The notes beneath the pieces were generated by a model that was not told the DNA's origin, made no database searches, and saw nothing but the letters and a program-made list of their open reading frames with translations. Source: Seison nebaliae (Eukaryota > Rotifera > Pararotatoria > Seisonacea > Seisonidae). Taken from it: DNA of 64,000 nt. Of this stretch, positions 27,613 through 40,269 are shown one piece after another. Within the stretch, counting starts at the first letter, position 1. Each line of letters begins with the position of its first letter. The position numbers and the translations under genes are program-made. Location of the stretch: positions 1 to 64,000 of the forward strand of contig JALJEE010002041.1 in assembly GCA_023231475.1 (NCBI GenBank), written 5' to 3'.

Positions 27613-28507
27613 ATGAGAAATATTATTTCTCCGTTATCCAAGACTTACTCAGGACAATTACTACATTCATCATCAAAAATTCGTCCATTGCTGAGAAATG
27701 ATCTTTTTTCAAAAATGACAAAAGAACCGAAAATGAATATTCATACGAAATTGAAAGATATGAATTTTGCAGGAAGACGAGCTAAACGTTCCGTATTAGA
27801 AGGAGAGATAGTTTCAGAATCAGCTGCTAAACCGAAACGTATAAGTTCTTTACCAATTTCCATCGGACGGGGAGCCACAGCAGCTGCTGCTGGATTTGGA
27901 TTATTGGCATTAGCTTATTATGGTTTGGGAATGAGTTCGGAAGCTGGAGCATTTGATCGATCAAAGTATTTCCTAATTTCATTTCCAATTGTTCATTTAA
28001 TTTATTTAACAGTTTATGGCCTTCATATGTTCGAGAACGAATTCGAGCAACTTATGCATATTTTGGATCATCATTAGGATTTACTGCAATTGCTGCTATG
28101 GCGATAGCTCGAAATCCAACCGCTTTAGCATTCGTTAGTCGTAATGGATTAATGGTTTGTTTCCGTTATCTAGTTTTAATTTCACTTACCGTTTTTTAAA
28201 GGCTATGATAGGATCGATCGCTTTGATTATGGGTACTGGTGCAATAACTCGTTCATTACCATATGAAGGTGCTGGATTTAATGGGAAGACGTTGTCTTGG
28301 ATGGTACATGCATCAGTATTAGGAGCATTAATCGCTCCTATGACTATGTTGGGAGGTCAATTATTATTGAGGGCTGCTTGGTATACAGCAGGAATTGTTG
28401 GTAGTTTATCTTTAGTTGCTGCCACTGCACCAAGTGAAAAATTTTTGAATATGGGTGGTCCATTAGCCATCGGATTAGGATTGGTATTTGTTTCCAGTCT
28501 TGGTTAG
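27613..28507 (+). CDS. GHITM: GHITM/TMBIM5, C-terminally truncated
   Basis: Exons 27613-27965, 28013-28154 and 28202-28507 join in phase to give 266 residues. GHITM (TMBIM5, MICS1) is a multi-pass inner mitochondrial membrane protein of the Bax-inhibitor-1 family, linked to cristae structure, cytochrome c retention and calcium/proton exchange. Visible: a basic N-terminus suited to mitochondrial import, ALAYYGLGMSSE, then several membrane helices and the highly conserved RAAWYTAGIVGSLS, APSEKFLNMGGPLAIGLGLVFVSSLG. A stop follows at once. Human GHITM continues for about 85 residues with the last two helices (LYDTQKV and MDTLNIF motifs). I could not find these anywhere in the 1.9 kb before the next gene. 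It is a truncated gene, a recent pseudogene, or an assembly break. Confidence 0.85.
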
Positions 28508-30425
28508 TTATTTAGGAATATCTTTAGAATTAATTGTTACTGCTGTGATTATGATCCGTGAGTCCAAAGTGAAAAAACTCGAGTCCTCTATACATCATGG
28601 AAAAAAAAAATCCAGACATGATAAGAGTCCTATACATACAAAGTAAGTAATAATAAACTTTATGATAAAGTTTATTAAACTCCTTTATACTACTACTTAT
28701 AAAGTCTTTATCATATCATTATTAATTACATTATTAATCTTTACTAAATTTCAACTAACAATGTCTTAATTAAGACGTCTAAATATTAATAAGTTTAAAA
28801 GTCCGGATGACAAGAATAATGGTTCATAATGGATGAATAGTAGTCCGTTCACGATGAATAGTTGTCTTTATTAATACTAAATATTAGTCGTTATAAAATG
28901 AATAGATATCCAGATTGAATGACCAGTTGTCCTTAGTTGATGAATAGAAATCTATATCCGATGAATAAAGGTCCGAATGAAATAAATTAAAGTCCTCAAA
29001 ATCCGAATAAAGGTCTATAACCAAATGAATAACCCTATATAATTCAATCTTAATTCAAACTTTCATAACGATGTTCGTTCGTCTGATTAATTAACATGAG
29101 AAAGTTAAATTTTATTTTTGTGTGAAACTTTCAAATTGAACTTGAACAAAATAGTTAATGATTTTTTTACTCTTTCTTATGATAAAATATTGAGTGGGAA
29201 AATGGTCGTACGTATAAGTTAGTCATTACAGTCGATGAAGCTACATGTATATGAGAGTCATCATACTATTTGACGATGCCGTCTATAGAATTAATAGCCT
29301 TGACTTACATAACATTCTATTCGTCTTTAGTTGCTGATATGAAATAATGAGTATTGCAATATGAGTAAGGAATGTAAATCGAAGAACTCGGTCGAAATTT
29401 ATTATCAACATTTCTCTGTATAGACTTCAAATGAATTATGAAATGATTCTGAAAGAATCATTCGATTCAGGAAATGAAATCGATTAGAATGTTTAAAGTT
29501 AAAGGAGATTTTCATTTCAATAAAATGTCCTAAAATAATTTATTATATTATTTTACTTGATTTGGATTACTGAAAATAAGTAAAGAGTGGTCATGTTTGA
29601 ACAGACACAGCTTAATCATTCAACCTGATGATAATAGGCCGATTTTTCTAATACGTATTCAATCAGTCTCTCTATTTGTTCACATGAATATAAGAATTAT
29701 AATCGAATGTGTTTTCTCTGAATTTGATGTCAGCACTTTCAATCTAAACATTTGATGGGAGCAAAATTTTCTTATTCATCATCTTTACCAGTCTTCCCAT
29801 TCGATGAATATTCTTCGGAATATTGCTAAACAATTTAATGCAAAATGTTGGCTAAGTAAACGATACAACTATAAAGTTCACAAAGTTTCTATACTTTTCT
29901 TCAGTTCCCTTTTTCCTTTAGTGTTATCTTAATCATTAGCTTTCCTCTTCTTCATTCTTTTCAACTAATTTCAAATAAAAGAATTGGTGATGGGGAAAAC
30001 ATTTTACGACATTTAATTTCTGTAACTTCAATTTTTTATTGATTTTCTTTATTTCTCCAATTTGTCGTTCTTTCTTGCTGAAGTGTTTTAACATTTTGAA
30101 GTCTTAAGAAAATGAAGGCAAACTAATTTGCTTTAGGCAGCAAAATTAAATGGGAAACATTTTTCTTATCCTTTTTTTATTCGACGCACCTTAAAATATC
30201 TCTTCGCTTTACGTTAAGAAATTTTTTTTCTGTCTAATATTTTTCAATGAATGAAGATAATTATTTGTTGTATGTTTACTTAACGATATTTTCTCTCATG
30301 TTCCTCAATTCGAATTTTTAACAACAGAAAAAAGATAAAATATCTATTTATCCAATTTTCTGACTGACTTTCTATTTACTTTTTTCATTTTCATTCAGAG
30401 TGAGAAATTCAATTCAAATTTGGGA
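28508..30425. other. Intergenic region after truncated GHITM
   Basis: No coding exon found. The first 500 bases contain a degenerate repeat (listed separately). The rest is AT-rich spacer up to the TGR gene. Confidence 0.5.
28790..29035. repeat. Degenerate short tandem-like repeat
   Basis: A motif close to GATGAATAG followed by a variant of AGTCC recurs roughly every 20-35 bases, for example near 28831, 28850, 28897, 28940, 28958 and 29020, with substitutions and spacing changes. Isolated copies of the AGTCC part occur from about 28560. It starts soon after the truncation point of GHITM. Its origin (decayed minisatellite or mobile-element end) cannot be told by eye. Confidence 0.5.
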
Positions 30426-32447
<2,022 letters not shown>

Positions 32448-32570
32448 GCAACTCGATTCATTAAATAAGAAGAATTCATTGAAAGAAATCTCTTTGGATT
32501 TCGAGAATTTTTCTTATTGAATCGAGTTCTCTCATCGTTAAAAAAAAGAAAACGTCCAATCTATCCTCTT

Positions 32571-32632
32571 AGAACAAATGACGTCATTATTAGTCAATCG
32601 ATATATTCGAACTGTAATGGCCGAAAAATTCT
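32571..32632 (+). promoter_or_regulatory. SECIS element, form 2
   Basis: Hairpin 137 bases after the Sec codon. The 5' arm has ATGAC at 32578-32582 and the 3' arm CGAA at 32622-32625, giving the G.A/A.G tandem of the SECIS core. Helix II pairs 32583-32590 with 32614-32621 and 32592-32594 with 32611-32613, with one bulged T at 32591. The apical loop starts C-A-A (32595-32597), and an extra four-pair mini-helix (TCGA 32598-32601 with TCGA 32607-32610) makes it form 2. A lower stem AGAA/TTCT (32571-32574 with 32629-32632) is short. No thermodynamic folding was run. Confidence 0.88.
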
Positions 32633-32985
32633 TATATATATCATACAACTTATTTGAAAGGAATCTTATTTTAGAAACAAATTCACTTTTTTTAAAAATG
32701 ATTTTCCTTCACAAATTTCTTTTAGCTATTAATATTTCTATCAAATTTAATATAAACTTCAATAAACAAACAAATATAATTAACGGAACTTTCCGCACTT
32801 TCTTCTTATATTCAAATAATTCTTTACTTATGAAACATTAAAACACCAATTTTCGTTATTATTATACAATATTTAACTTTTACGGAGAATATATGAATGT
32901 TTTGTAACGAGAAATGATAGAAACGAAAGTTGTTGAAAAAATGTATGAAATTCATATTTTTTGTTAGGAAACTTCATTCGTTACG

Positions 32986-35495
32986 ATGGCAACAAGTGGA
33001 GGAGTTATGGAGGAACTTATTAACTATCCTAAAGGATTACAACGAATTGAGAATGAACTAAAATTATCTGTTGATTTTCAGAACAGTTCCCGTTCAATTT
33101 TTAACAAATATCCCATTTCTACTTATTTCAGGGAGCAATTTGGATAAAGATGATGATGAAGAGCATAGTTTTAACGAGAAGAAGAAAAAGAATAAATTTG
33201 GTTAGTTAATAAATGTGTTTGAACGTATCCCGTTAATTGACATTAGTGCCGAAAAATGTTAAAACAATACGAGATGATTTATTATTCGACCAGAAAACCA
33301 ATCAGTTCTATGAGAAAGTTTTCGGGAAGGAATATCCATTAAAATCTTCGTTCTCTTCAGGAAATGTCAAAAGTTCTTCCTCAAATTTTTCATGATATCA
33401 ATCTCTTATTTACGAATAGCTGGAATAATGGAAGAGTTACAGGGCAAATTTAACGAGGATACATTCGGTTTTAAAACTCGTCGACAATTCATTCATCGAC
33501 GATGGAGACAATTACCTAAAGAAGTTGGAGTTTAATTACGAATCGGAAGTCAAACGATTATGAATAGTTGAAAAGTAATATAAGAAAAACGTCATTGAAA
33601 ATTCCCGTTGCAGCACCAAAAGACAATGTTTCAGCTGAGCCGAATAACTCTCGTTCACTAATTCAAAAAATATTGTCCAGTTATAACTGATTTTTTTTCA
33701 ATTTCAAGTTGTTTTACTTAAATGCATAAATCAATTAGTATGGAGAAATGAATGGAATCTTTCAGGTATCTGGGAAGAAGCTACGAAAATGTCGATTTTA
33801 CATCTACTTAAAGATATTCATACAATCAACCAAATTCGAGGATTAATCTTGGCATCAAAATTAACGGAACATTTAGTCAAGGACAATTCGTATGAAAAAA
33901 TTTTGGATGAATCCCATTTAAAAGATGATATCAAGAAAAATTTTAATTTAAGTTACAAACTTTTTAATGAAGACTTCTGAATTTTATATACTATGCAGAT
34001 CGAAGTTTAATACCATCTGATTTATTTGAAGAAGTCAAATCATTATTATATGCATCTGATGAGAAAGTGTGTTTAGCAGCTGCTATAACATTAACTGCAT
34101 TCCACTACTTTGATGATAAAGTTTATAATTTGGAGTTTATTTAATATATTTACTTGCTTAGTCGTCTTCAATTTTGGAGAGATCTCAGACACATAACTCG
34201 ACGGTTGCCAATCTTCTCTTGTACTTTGGGCGAATCAACGAACTAATTATTGATCAATTCATTGTCGCTTATTTCAATGTGGAGACAGAACATGAGAGAA
34301 ACATATTTATCGATATAATTAATCGAATTACTTATTCCACCATTATGGAAGTTTGAAAATTGTTGAAGTTGTTATTTTATTTTAAATATATATGTCGAAA
34401 TATCAGAATGGAGTTCAGCAAAGAGCAATAAAATTAATGAATTCTTCTATAACTAAACAATCTTTAATTATTCATCGATTATTGCAAACGATCAGCAAAC
34501 CTTTAAATTCAGTTACTTTAAAATTTCTTTTATTCTTCACTTTTCCTTCTTAGCATCTGAAATGTAAATTAATTGATAATGTTCGATTCTCCAAAGGATT
34601 TTTTACGACTCAATTGAAAACAGTGGCAATTGAAACATTGTTGAAGTGTGGCCATAAACAAGATTTATTAAATATCATTAGTGATGATTTGGAAGATGCA
34701 ATTTCGATGGCAGATACTCGAAATCGAAATGAAATTGTTGAGAATTTATTGAAAGAAATCCAAATAATAGGTTCATTTCAATTAACGAAATTTCATCATG
34801 TCATTATTTTAAAGGATTCGCTAATGAGACAATAGAAGAACAGATGTCGATTTGTTTAGGGTTTGGTGACGACAGTCTTCAGATATTGGTCCTCAATGTA
34901 TGTAGGTGTATCGGATTGAAGAATGAAGACATTTCAAAAGTTTGCCAAAACATTCTTCAATCTTCTTTCTCTCATACCGAACAAGCGATCCTGGCAATTA
35001 TGGATTGTTAATTTTTTATTTATCAAAATCAGAATATTGTTTTCTTAAGATATTATGGAGATTGAGGAGGTTTATAAATTCATTAACGAATTAAAAACTA
35101 TAGCTAGTTTGGAGAACCGGAAGCTTCTTCGACAAAATGCTTGTGAAGCACTTTCAACTTATATCGTCACTCATCCTCAATTGAATCACATGCACACTGC
35201 AGCTAAAATTGAGAGATTCCTCCAGGAAAGATATAAAGCCGAACCTAGTTATTCTGTATCAAAGTTCTTTTACTTTTCCAAAATTATTAGATGTTTTTAT
35301 TTGAACGTTGTTTTTAGGAAACTTGAAAAAATATTAAACGAACTAAACATAAAAATCGAAGCGTGGTCACAAGAGACAACGGAATTATCGAAATCTACGA
35401 TTAATCAGTTTTTGGAGGACGAACGTCATGGCAAAATTATGAAAACGGCATCACTTTATTTCATGAAGAAGTCACTTCCTCATCGAATTGATTAG
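32986..35495 (+). CDS. HEAT-like helical repeat protein, family not recognised
   Basis: At least 12 exons, most traced in phase: 32986-33085, 33132-33200, 33247-33372, 33421 to about 33533, then about 33766-33951, 33999-34120, 34162-34350, 34407-34511, 34554-34770, 34815-35006, 35050-35263, 35318-35495. From about 33770 on, the protein is a series of paired helices with HEAT/ARM-like character (VCLAAAITLTAFHYF; STVANLLLYFGRINELI; TVAIETLLKCGHKQDLL). The first four exons carry a Lys/Glu-rich region and an FxFKTRRQFIHRRWRQLP motif. I cannot name the family; HEATR4 is one possibility. The junction between exon 4 and what follows does not keep the frame with any donor I can see, so this may be two genes, or one containing a frameshift or a missed exon. 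Confidence 0.6.
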
Positions 35496-35630
35496 ATTTG
35501 TTTTTAGTCGGTTAACTCAAAAAAAAACTTATCAAAATAAATGAAAAAGTAGTCGAATCAATTGTGAATAGAATTTTCACTTTTCCTTTTTTAGAAACTT
35601 TTCTTTCTACTGTTCTTAAGTTTTCTCTCT

Positions 35631-35981
35631 ATGAATCGTTATGACAATTGCAAACTAAGTAAGAGTAATATTGATAAGGAAGAAATCAAAGCAACTTTTA
35701 AAAAATTATTGGAAGAAGTTTCAGATAATCTTTAAATTATTTTCTCTTTTAAACTCTAACCAGACATTAGACATGGGACAATTAGATTTTTTATTCGATT
35801 CCAAGTTAATTAGGTAGAGACAATAAAATGAAATCTTTTAGTTTGCAGAATACCTATCGATGAAAGTCGTAAAATCGAAGAAGATAATTTCATAAAACAG
35901 TTCAACAAAATCATTCATCTTCAACAGAAGCAAGAACCAGCAATTAATCGTTTCTTACTAATTCTCTATAATCGTCAATAA
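35631..35981 (+). CDS. Unrecognised 86-residue protein, three exons
   Basis: Exons 35631-35717, 35764-35804 and 35849-35981 join in phase through two GTT..AG introns of 46 and 44 bases. The three-way phase agreement makes a real gene likely although no single open frame is long. The protein is highly charged and helical: KSNIDKEEIKATFKKLLEE, DMGQLDFLFD, then DESRKIEEDNFIKQFNKII. Part recalls an EF-hand helix, but no calcium loop is evident. The frame is also open upstream of the ATG to an acceptor-like TTTTAG near 35594, so another exon may precede. No family recognised. Confidence 0.45.
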
Positions 35982-35999
35982 TCCATTGTTTAATTAGAT

Positions 36000-36719
36000 A
36001 TGATATGTCAAATGAAACAACGTCCAAAATCTACATCGAATCTTCGTAAAAATTTGGAAGCTCTCGATATCAATGGAAGTTTCAGTCAAGATATAAGTTA
36101 CAAAATATCATCACCTTGGATTTTAAGGAAACGTGAAGAAGGACCATTCGTCAATGCTCAACATATTAATACAACTCTGGACACATTGACGAAATCAGAA
36201 GGAGAAACAACAGCAAATGATCCCAGTACCTTAACTGTCATCAATGTGGAACAAGGTCAATATGACGGTAGCGAACCAGTAATTCGTAATGGACCGACAA
36301 CTGTACCATTTTCTTGTATTCCAATTGAGTTTTCATTAAAAGAGAAAATTTTAAAACTCTTAAAAGTTTACCCAAACACAGAATCACCCGATGTGGTGGC
36401 GAAAGAACCAAATGATGAAAATACTCCCGTACACTCAGAAACGACACAATCGTTAATGCAGGAATTATCTCATACTCCAAAACAAGAATCTCAGTCACCA
36501 CAAAACCCTTCTGGAACTGAGACAAATGATACTACAGTTTCAGATGATGGAGGAAATATTACGAGTGATGAAGATGTGACGGGTGTCTATAAAATATCAC
36601 CTGATGAAACAACGAGTATGAGTATTCATCCGATCGACAGTAAACTGATTTTAGTGACTCCACGTAAGGGACAATGTTGTGCTTGTTCTCCGTGTTGTAA
36701 GAACTGTTCGATCCAATGA
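36000..36719 (+). CDS. Unrecognised protein with Cys-rich tail
   Basis: 239 residues in one frame, start ATG just after an acceptor-like TTTAATTAG, so an upstream exon is possible. The body (residues 1-220) is polar and likely disordered, with SSPWILRKREEGPF near residue 38, many Thr/Ser/Asp/Glu and an SDDGG..TSDED acidic patch. The last 16 residues are Cys-rich with paired cysteines (QCCACSPCCKNCSIQ), which could be palmitoylated or bind metal. No signal peptide or membrane helix. Family not recognised. It lies 18 bases after the small three-exon gene, on the same strand. Confidence 0.5.
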   Translation: MICQMKQRPKSTSNLRKNLEALDINGSFSQDISYKISSPWILRKREEGPFVNAQHINTTLDTLTKSEGETTANDPSTLTVINVEQGQYDGSEPVIRNGPTTVPFSCIPIEFSLKEKILKLLKVYPNTESPDVVAKEPNDENTPVHSETTQSLMQELSHTPKQESQSPQNPSGTETNDTTVSDDGGNITSDEDVTGVYKISPDETTSMSIHPIDSKLILVTPRKGQCCACSPCCKNCSIQ

Positions 36720-37456
36720 ATATTATTCTTCCCATATCCATATATCTCTTAGTTGGTCATGCATTTAAGGAAAAGTATTGTTTAGCAGATTTGTTAGTTC
36801 TTCCTCCTAATCTGTCAATGTAGACGACATCATTTCCAGAAACTGAATGTAAATAGATTTCATTTTTAATGTCTTCCTATTTTTCAAAATAATTAAATTA
36901 TTTATTTCCGAAAAGAAGTTATGAAACTAGGAAAATTTAGTGAATAAAATTTATTAGACATTTATTATCTTTAAAAATTTTGATTTCAAAATCATTATTT
37001 GTAAATGAATGATAATTTCAAATTAAATTGTTTACGTACAACTCTCCATGATTGATAGCGATATCAATTTTTCATATTTAACATTCCTCAACGTCTTTAA
37101 GTAAATATATATGAGGAGGACTATTTATTTCGAATTAAAGAGAATAAAATGGAATTGAGAAAAATATCTTGCCATTCTCTCGTCAGTGATATCGTTATCG
37201 GTCAAACACTAAAAATAAACGATTATTCGAAGTAATTATACAACAATTATTTGATTAATGATCATTTACGTTTTGTTTGATGATGGTGTTCGACATTCTA
37301 AAATTACGTCATTCTATTACTCAGAATGACATAAGTTCGACATAAATTGATTTGTATAATAAAATCTAGTTTGACACTTATATTTCAGAATATTGTTCAG
37401 TCGAATTCTTTCCATCTTATCATTTTACTTCTTTCTCCACTCAATAACATTTAGCT
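36720..37456. other. Intergenic spacer before GST
   Basis: AT-rich spacer. A TTTAG acceptor-like site lies two bases before the GST start codon, suggesting an intron in the 5' UTR, as is common in this family. Confidence 0.4.
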
Positions 37457-38080
37457 ATGCCTAAGAAATATACTCTACATTATTTCAATGCTAAAGGAGC
37501 TGCTGAATTCATTCGGTACATGTTCGCTTTCAAAGACGTTCATTTCAAAGATAAACGTTATGAGAATGAGACGTGGATTGAAGCAAAACCGAAAATGCCA
37601 TTCGGTCAAGTTCCCGTCTTAACAATCGACAACGACGTTACTCTTTGTCAATCCAAAACAATTGGTCGTTACATTGCAAACGAATTGGGACTAGCCGGAA
37701 GGAATAATTTGGAACGTGCTAAAGCCGACGAATTTGTCGATCAAATGTCAGACGCTCATAGTGAAATAGCCAAAATGTACTTTGCGAAAGATGATCCGGA
37801 GAAGGTGAAGGAAATTTTCAAAGATCTGACAACGAAAATTTTGGATCCCAAATTGCGACCGTTAGAAGATATGTTGAAGACGAGTAAAACAGATTTTATT
37901 ATCGGAAATGATTTGACTTGGGCCGACTTCTATGTGGCTTCTTTCATATCGTTATGGAAAATATTTAATTTAGGTGATTTCTTACAACAATATCCCAATT
38001 TATTGAAGGTGCAGGAGACGGTGGAGAAATTGCCAGAAATCAAACGATGGATGAGAAAACGACCAGTGACAGAACACTGA
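37457..38080 (+). CDS. Glutathione S-transferase, sigma-like (copy 1)
   Basis: 207 residues, no intron. Cytosolic GSTs conjugate glutathione to electrophiles; sigma members may also act as peroxidases or prostaglandin synthases. Visible: catalytic Tyr in YTLHYFNAKG (Tyr9), the glutathione-site MPFGQVPVLTID, the SNAIL-like QSKTIGRYIANELGLAG, and the C-terminal capping box region LTWADFYVAS. Length is typical. A second copy at 48324-48998 is clearly related (shared EFVDQMSDAHS), but carries an intron just before the LTWADF motif which this copy lacks. Cathepsin B follows 385 bases downstream on the same strand. Sigma rather than pi class is my reading of the N-terminus. Confidence 0.92.
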   Translation: MPKKYTLHYFNAKGAAEFIRYMFAFKDVHFKDKRYENETWIEAKPKMPFGQVPVLTIDNDVTLCQSKTIGRYIANELGLAGRNNLERAKADEFVDQMSDAHSEIAKMYFAKDDPEKVKEIFKDLTTKILDPKLRPLEDMLKTSKTDFIIGNDLTWADFYVASFISLWKIFNLGDFLQQYPNLLKVQETVEKLPEIKRWMRKRPVTEH

Positions 38081-38464
38081 AAAGAGAATAAAATCTTTAT
38101 TAATTAGGTGATTTGATAGTTGTATTTTAGAAATAAAATTTTGGAAAGTTTTGATATTAACAAAAAAGGTTGAGAATTCGGATAAGAATCTAAAGTAATC
38201 GGAATTCACGAAAGAATGATTAGAAGATAAAGTCCAAATAAATTGTTAAAAAATGATTTTCACATGTCTACTACATGTAGAAGGTTTGTTTATCTAAATG
38301 ACGAGTTGGTATATAAACGAGGAGAGGTGATGGAAACAAGTGTCATATGAATACACAACAGTTTTCATACAATAAGAAATAAGGAGGAAATCTTTTGAAA
38401 TTTTAGTTTGAGTTTTCTTTAATAAAACTTCTTATTCATTCGAATACTTTTTTCCCATTAGAAT

Positions 38465-39545
38465 ATGAAATCATTTGTTATCCTTCTCACTTTGTTTACT
38501 ATCCACGTAGTAGTAACGAGAGAACTTCGTAAACCGAATTTACCTGCATTCTCCAAACAACTTATCTATTATGTGAATCATGCTCAAGAGGAATGGCAAG
38601 CGAATGAGAAAAGTGAAGGAATTAGTTTAGAAGCATTCAAGAAAACTCTTGGTGTTCCCAAATCATATTTCGAAAGGAATGATCGTCTTCCACCTCTTCC
38701 AGAAAATGAACGACCGAAAGTTAATTCGATTCCCACCGAATTCGATTCAAGAAAACAATGGCCCAATTGTCCGACAATTAAAGAAATTAGAGATCAAGGA
38801 TCATGTGGCTCATGTTGGGCATTCGGAGCAGTTGAAGCGATGAGTGATCGTATCTGTATTCATTCGAAAGGAAATGTTAATGTTCATGTCTCCTCAGAAG
38901 ATTTGTTGACATGTTGTTTCACTTGTGGTTTTGGATGTAATGGAGGATATCCAGAATCTGCATGGAGTTATTTCCGTCATAAAGGTTTAGTGACAGGTGG
39001 ACAATATGATTCTCATCAAGGATGTCGACCATACACTATCGAAGCTTGTGAACATCATATCAATGGAACACGACCACCATGTCACGAAGGCGGTTCAACA
39101 CCCAAATGTGAACATAAATGTGAATCTAGTTATACCGTCCCTTATACAAAAGATAAACATTATGGCTTATCTGCTTATTCCGTCCCAAGTTCTGTGGAAG
39201 AAGTTTCTAATTTTTTATTTCTTCTTATTATTCGATTAAATTCTATTTTTTTAATAGATCCAAAAAGAAATCATGACCAATGGACCAGTTGAAGGTGCAT
39301 TTTCCGTCTATGCCGATTTCCCAACATACAAAAGTGGTGTCTATCGACATACAGCAGGAGAATTCTTAGGAGGACATGCTATCCGTATTTTAGGATGGGG
39401 AGTTGAGAATGATACTCCTTATTGGCTTGTTGCTAATTCATGGAATAATGATTGGGGAGATCATGGTTACTTCAAAATCTTAAGAGGTTCTGATGAGTGT
39501 GGAATCGAAGATGAAATTGTTGCTGGTATGCCAAAAGAAGAGTAA
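38465..39545 (+). CDS. Cathepsin B-like cysteine protease
   Basis: Exons 38465-39202 and 39258-39545 (intron 55 bases, GTTTCT donor); 341 residues. A preproenzyme: signal peptide at residues about 1-18, propeptide to about 86, then mature papain-fold protease. Catalytic Cys117 in [10 protein letters not shown], His in [11 protein letters not shown], Asn in [11 protein letters not shown]. The occluding loop [12 protein letters not shown], with both histidines, marks it as cathepsin B with likely dipeptidyl-carboxypeptidase as well as endopeptidase activity. The hallmark CNGGYP and KHYG are present. It acts in lysosomes or is secreted for digestion; which one cannot be told. Single copy in this window. 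Confidence 0.96.
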
Positions 39546-40269
39546 ATTTAAAAAGAAAACACTCCAAATAGAACTTGTCAATTGTTCAACTATAATTCCA
39601 TTTATAATATTTCCTATATTCCATAATGTTTAATATTATTTAAAATTTGAATTCGACCATCTAAATTTCAAATTTTTAAATAATTCCAAAGAAGATTCTA
39701 CTCAATCTTTTTCTTAAAATCATTCTTTTTTTATTTTCAAATCATTTCAAATAATAATTATTCTTATAGTCAATTTATTTTGAAATTTCTTTTTAAAAAT
39801 TCGACGGATTTTAATCGATGGAAGAGAATCAATTACAATTCGTCATTTTTAATGTTTTTTGAAGTTCAAACTTTGAACAACGAATCGATTCATCTACACA
39901 TAAAAAGAAGATATATTGCAAAAAATTTGTCTATTAAGAATTGACGATGTATTGGGGGAAGTTAAATTGAGCGTGAAGATCGTCACGGCCGCTGATCATT
40001 ACAAATAATATTAGTTTTTATGAATGCAGATGGGAGAGAAACGCATCTATCTTTTCTCATCTCTGAATATGAATTAATGATCTTAAAATTAATTGTTAGA
40101 CATTGTTTAAATGAAGGAGAAGACGGTGAATAAGAGAACTCTACTAATTATTAGTATCTATTAAAATTATTATATGAATTAATCTAATTTCTCTCAATGG
40201 AATCGGATGAAGAGAAGAAACTTTGAAATTTAAATATAATTCTTATCATTCAGCAAATCTAAAAAGACT
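39546..40269. other. Intergenic spacer
   Basis: AT-rich spacer after cathepsin B. No exon or repeat array recognised. A CATTCAG acceptor-like site near 40246-40252 precedes the next start codon. Confidence 0.4.

Noticed and set aside
28501-28530. A 25-base intron that would extend GHITM by about 40 residues
   Set aside because: In phase, but much shorter than any other intron here, and the new tail does not resemble GHITM.
32578-32841. 87-codon open frame after TGR
   Set aside because: It begins at the ATG inside the SECIS core and has no protein-family resemblance; the SECIS explains the sequence better.
35974-35997. A 24-base intron joining the small gene to the Cys-tailed protein
   Set aside because: In phase, but shorter than any confirmed intron; treated as two genes.
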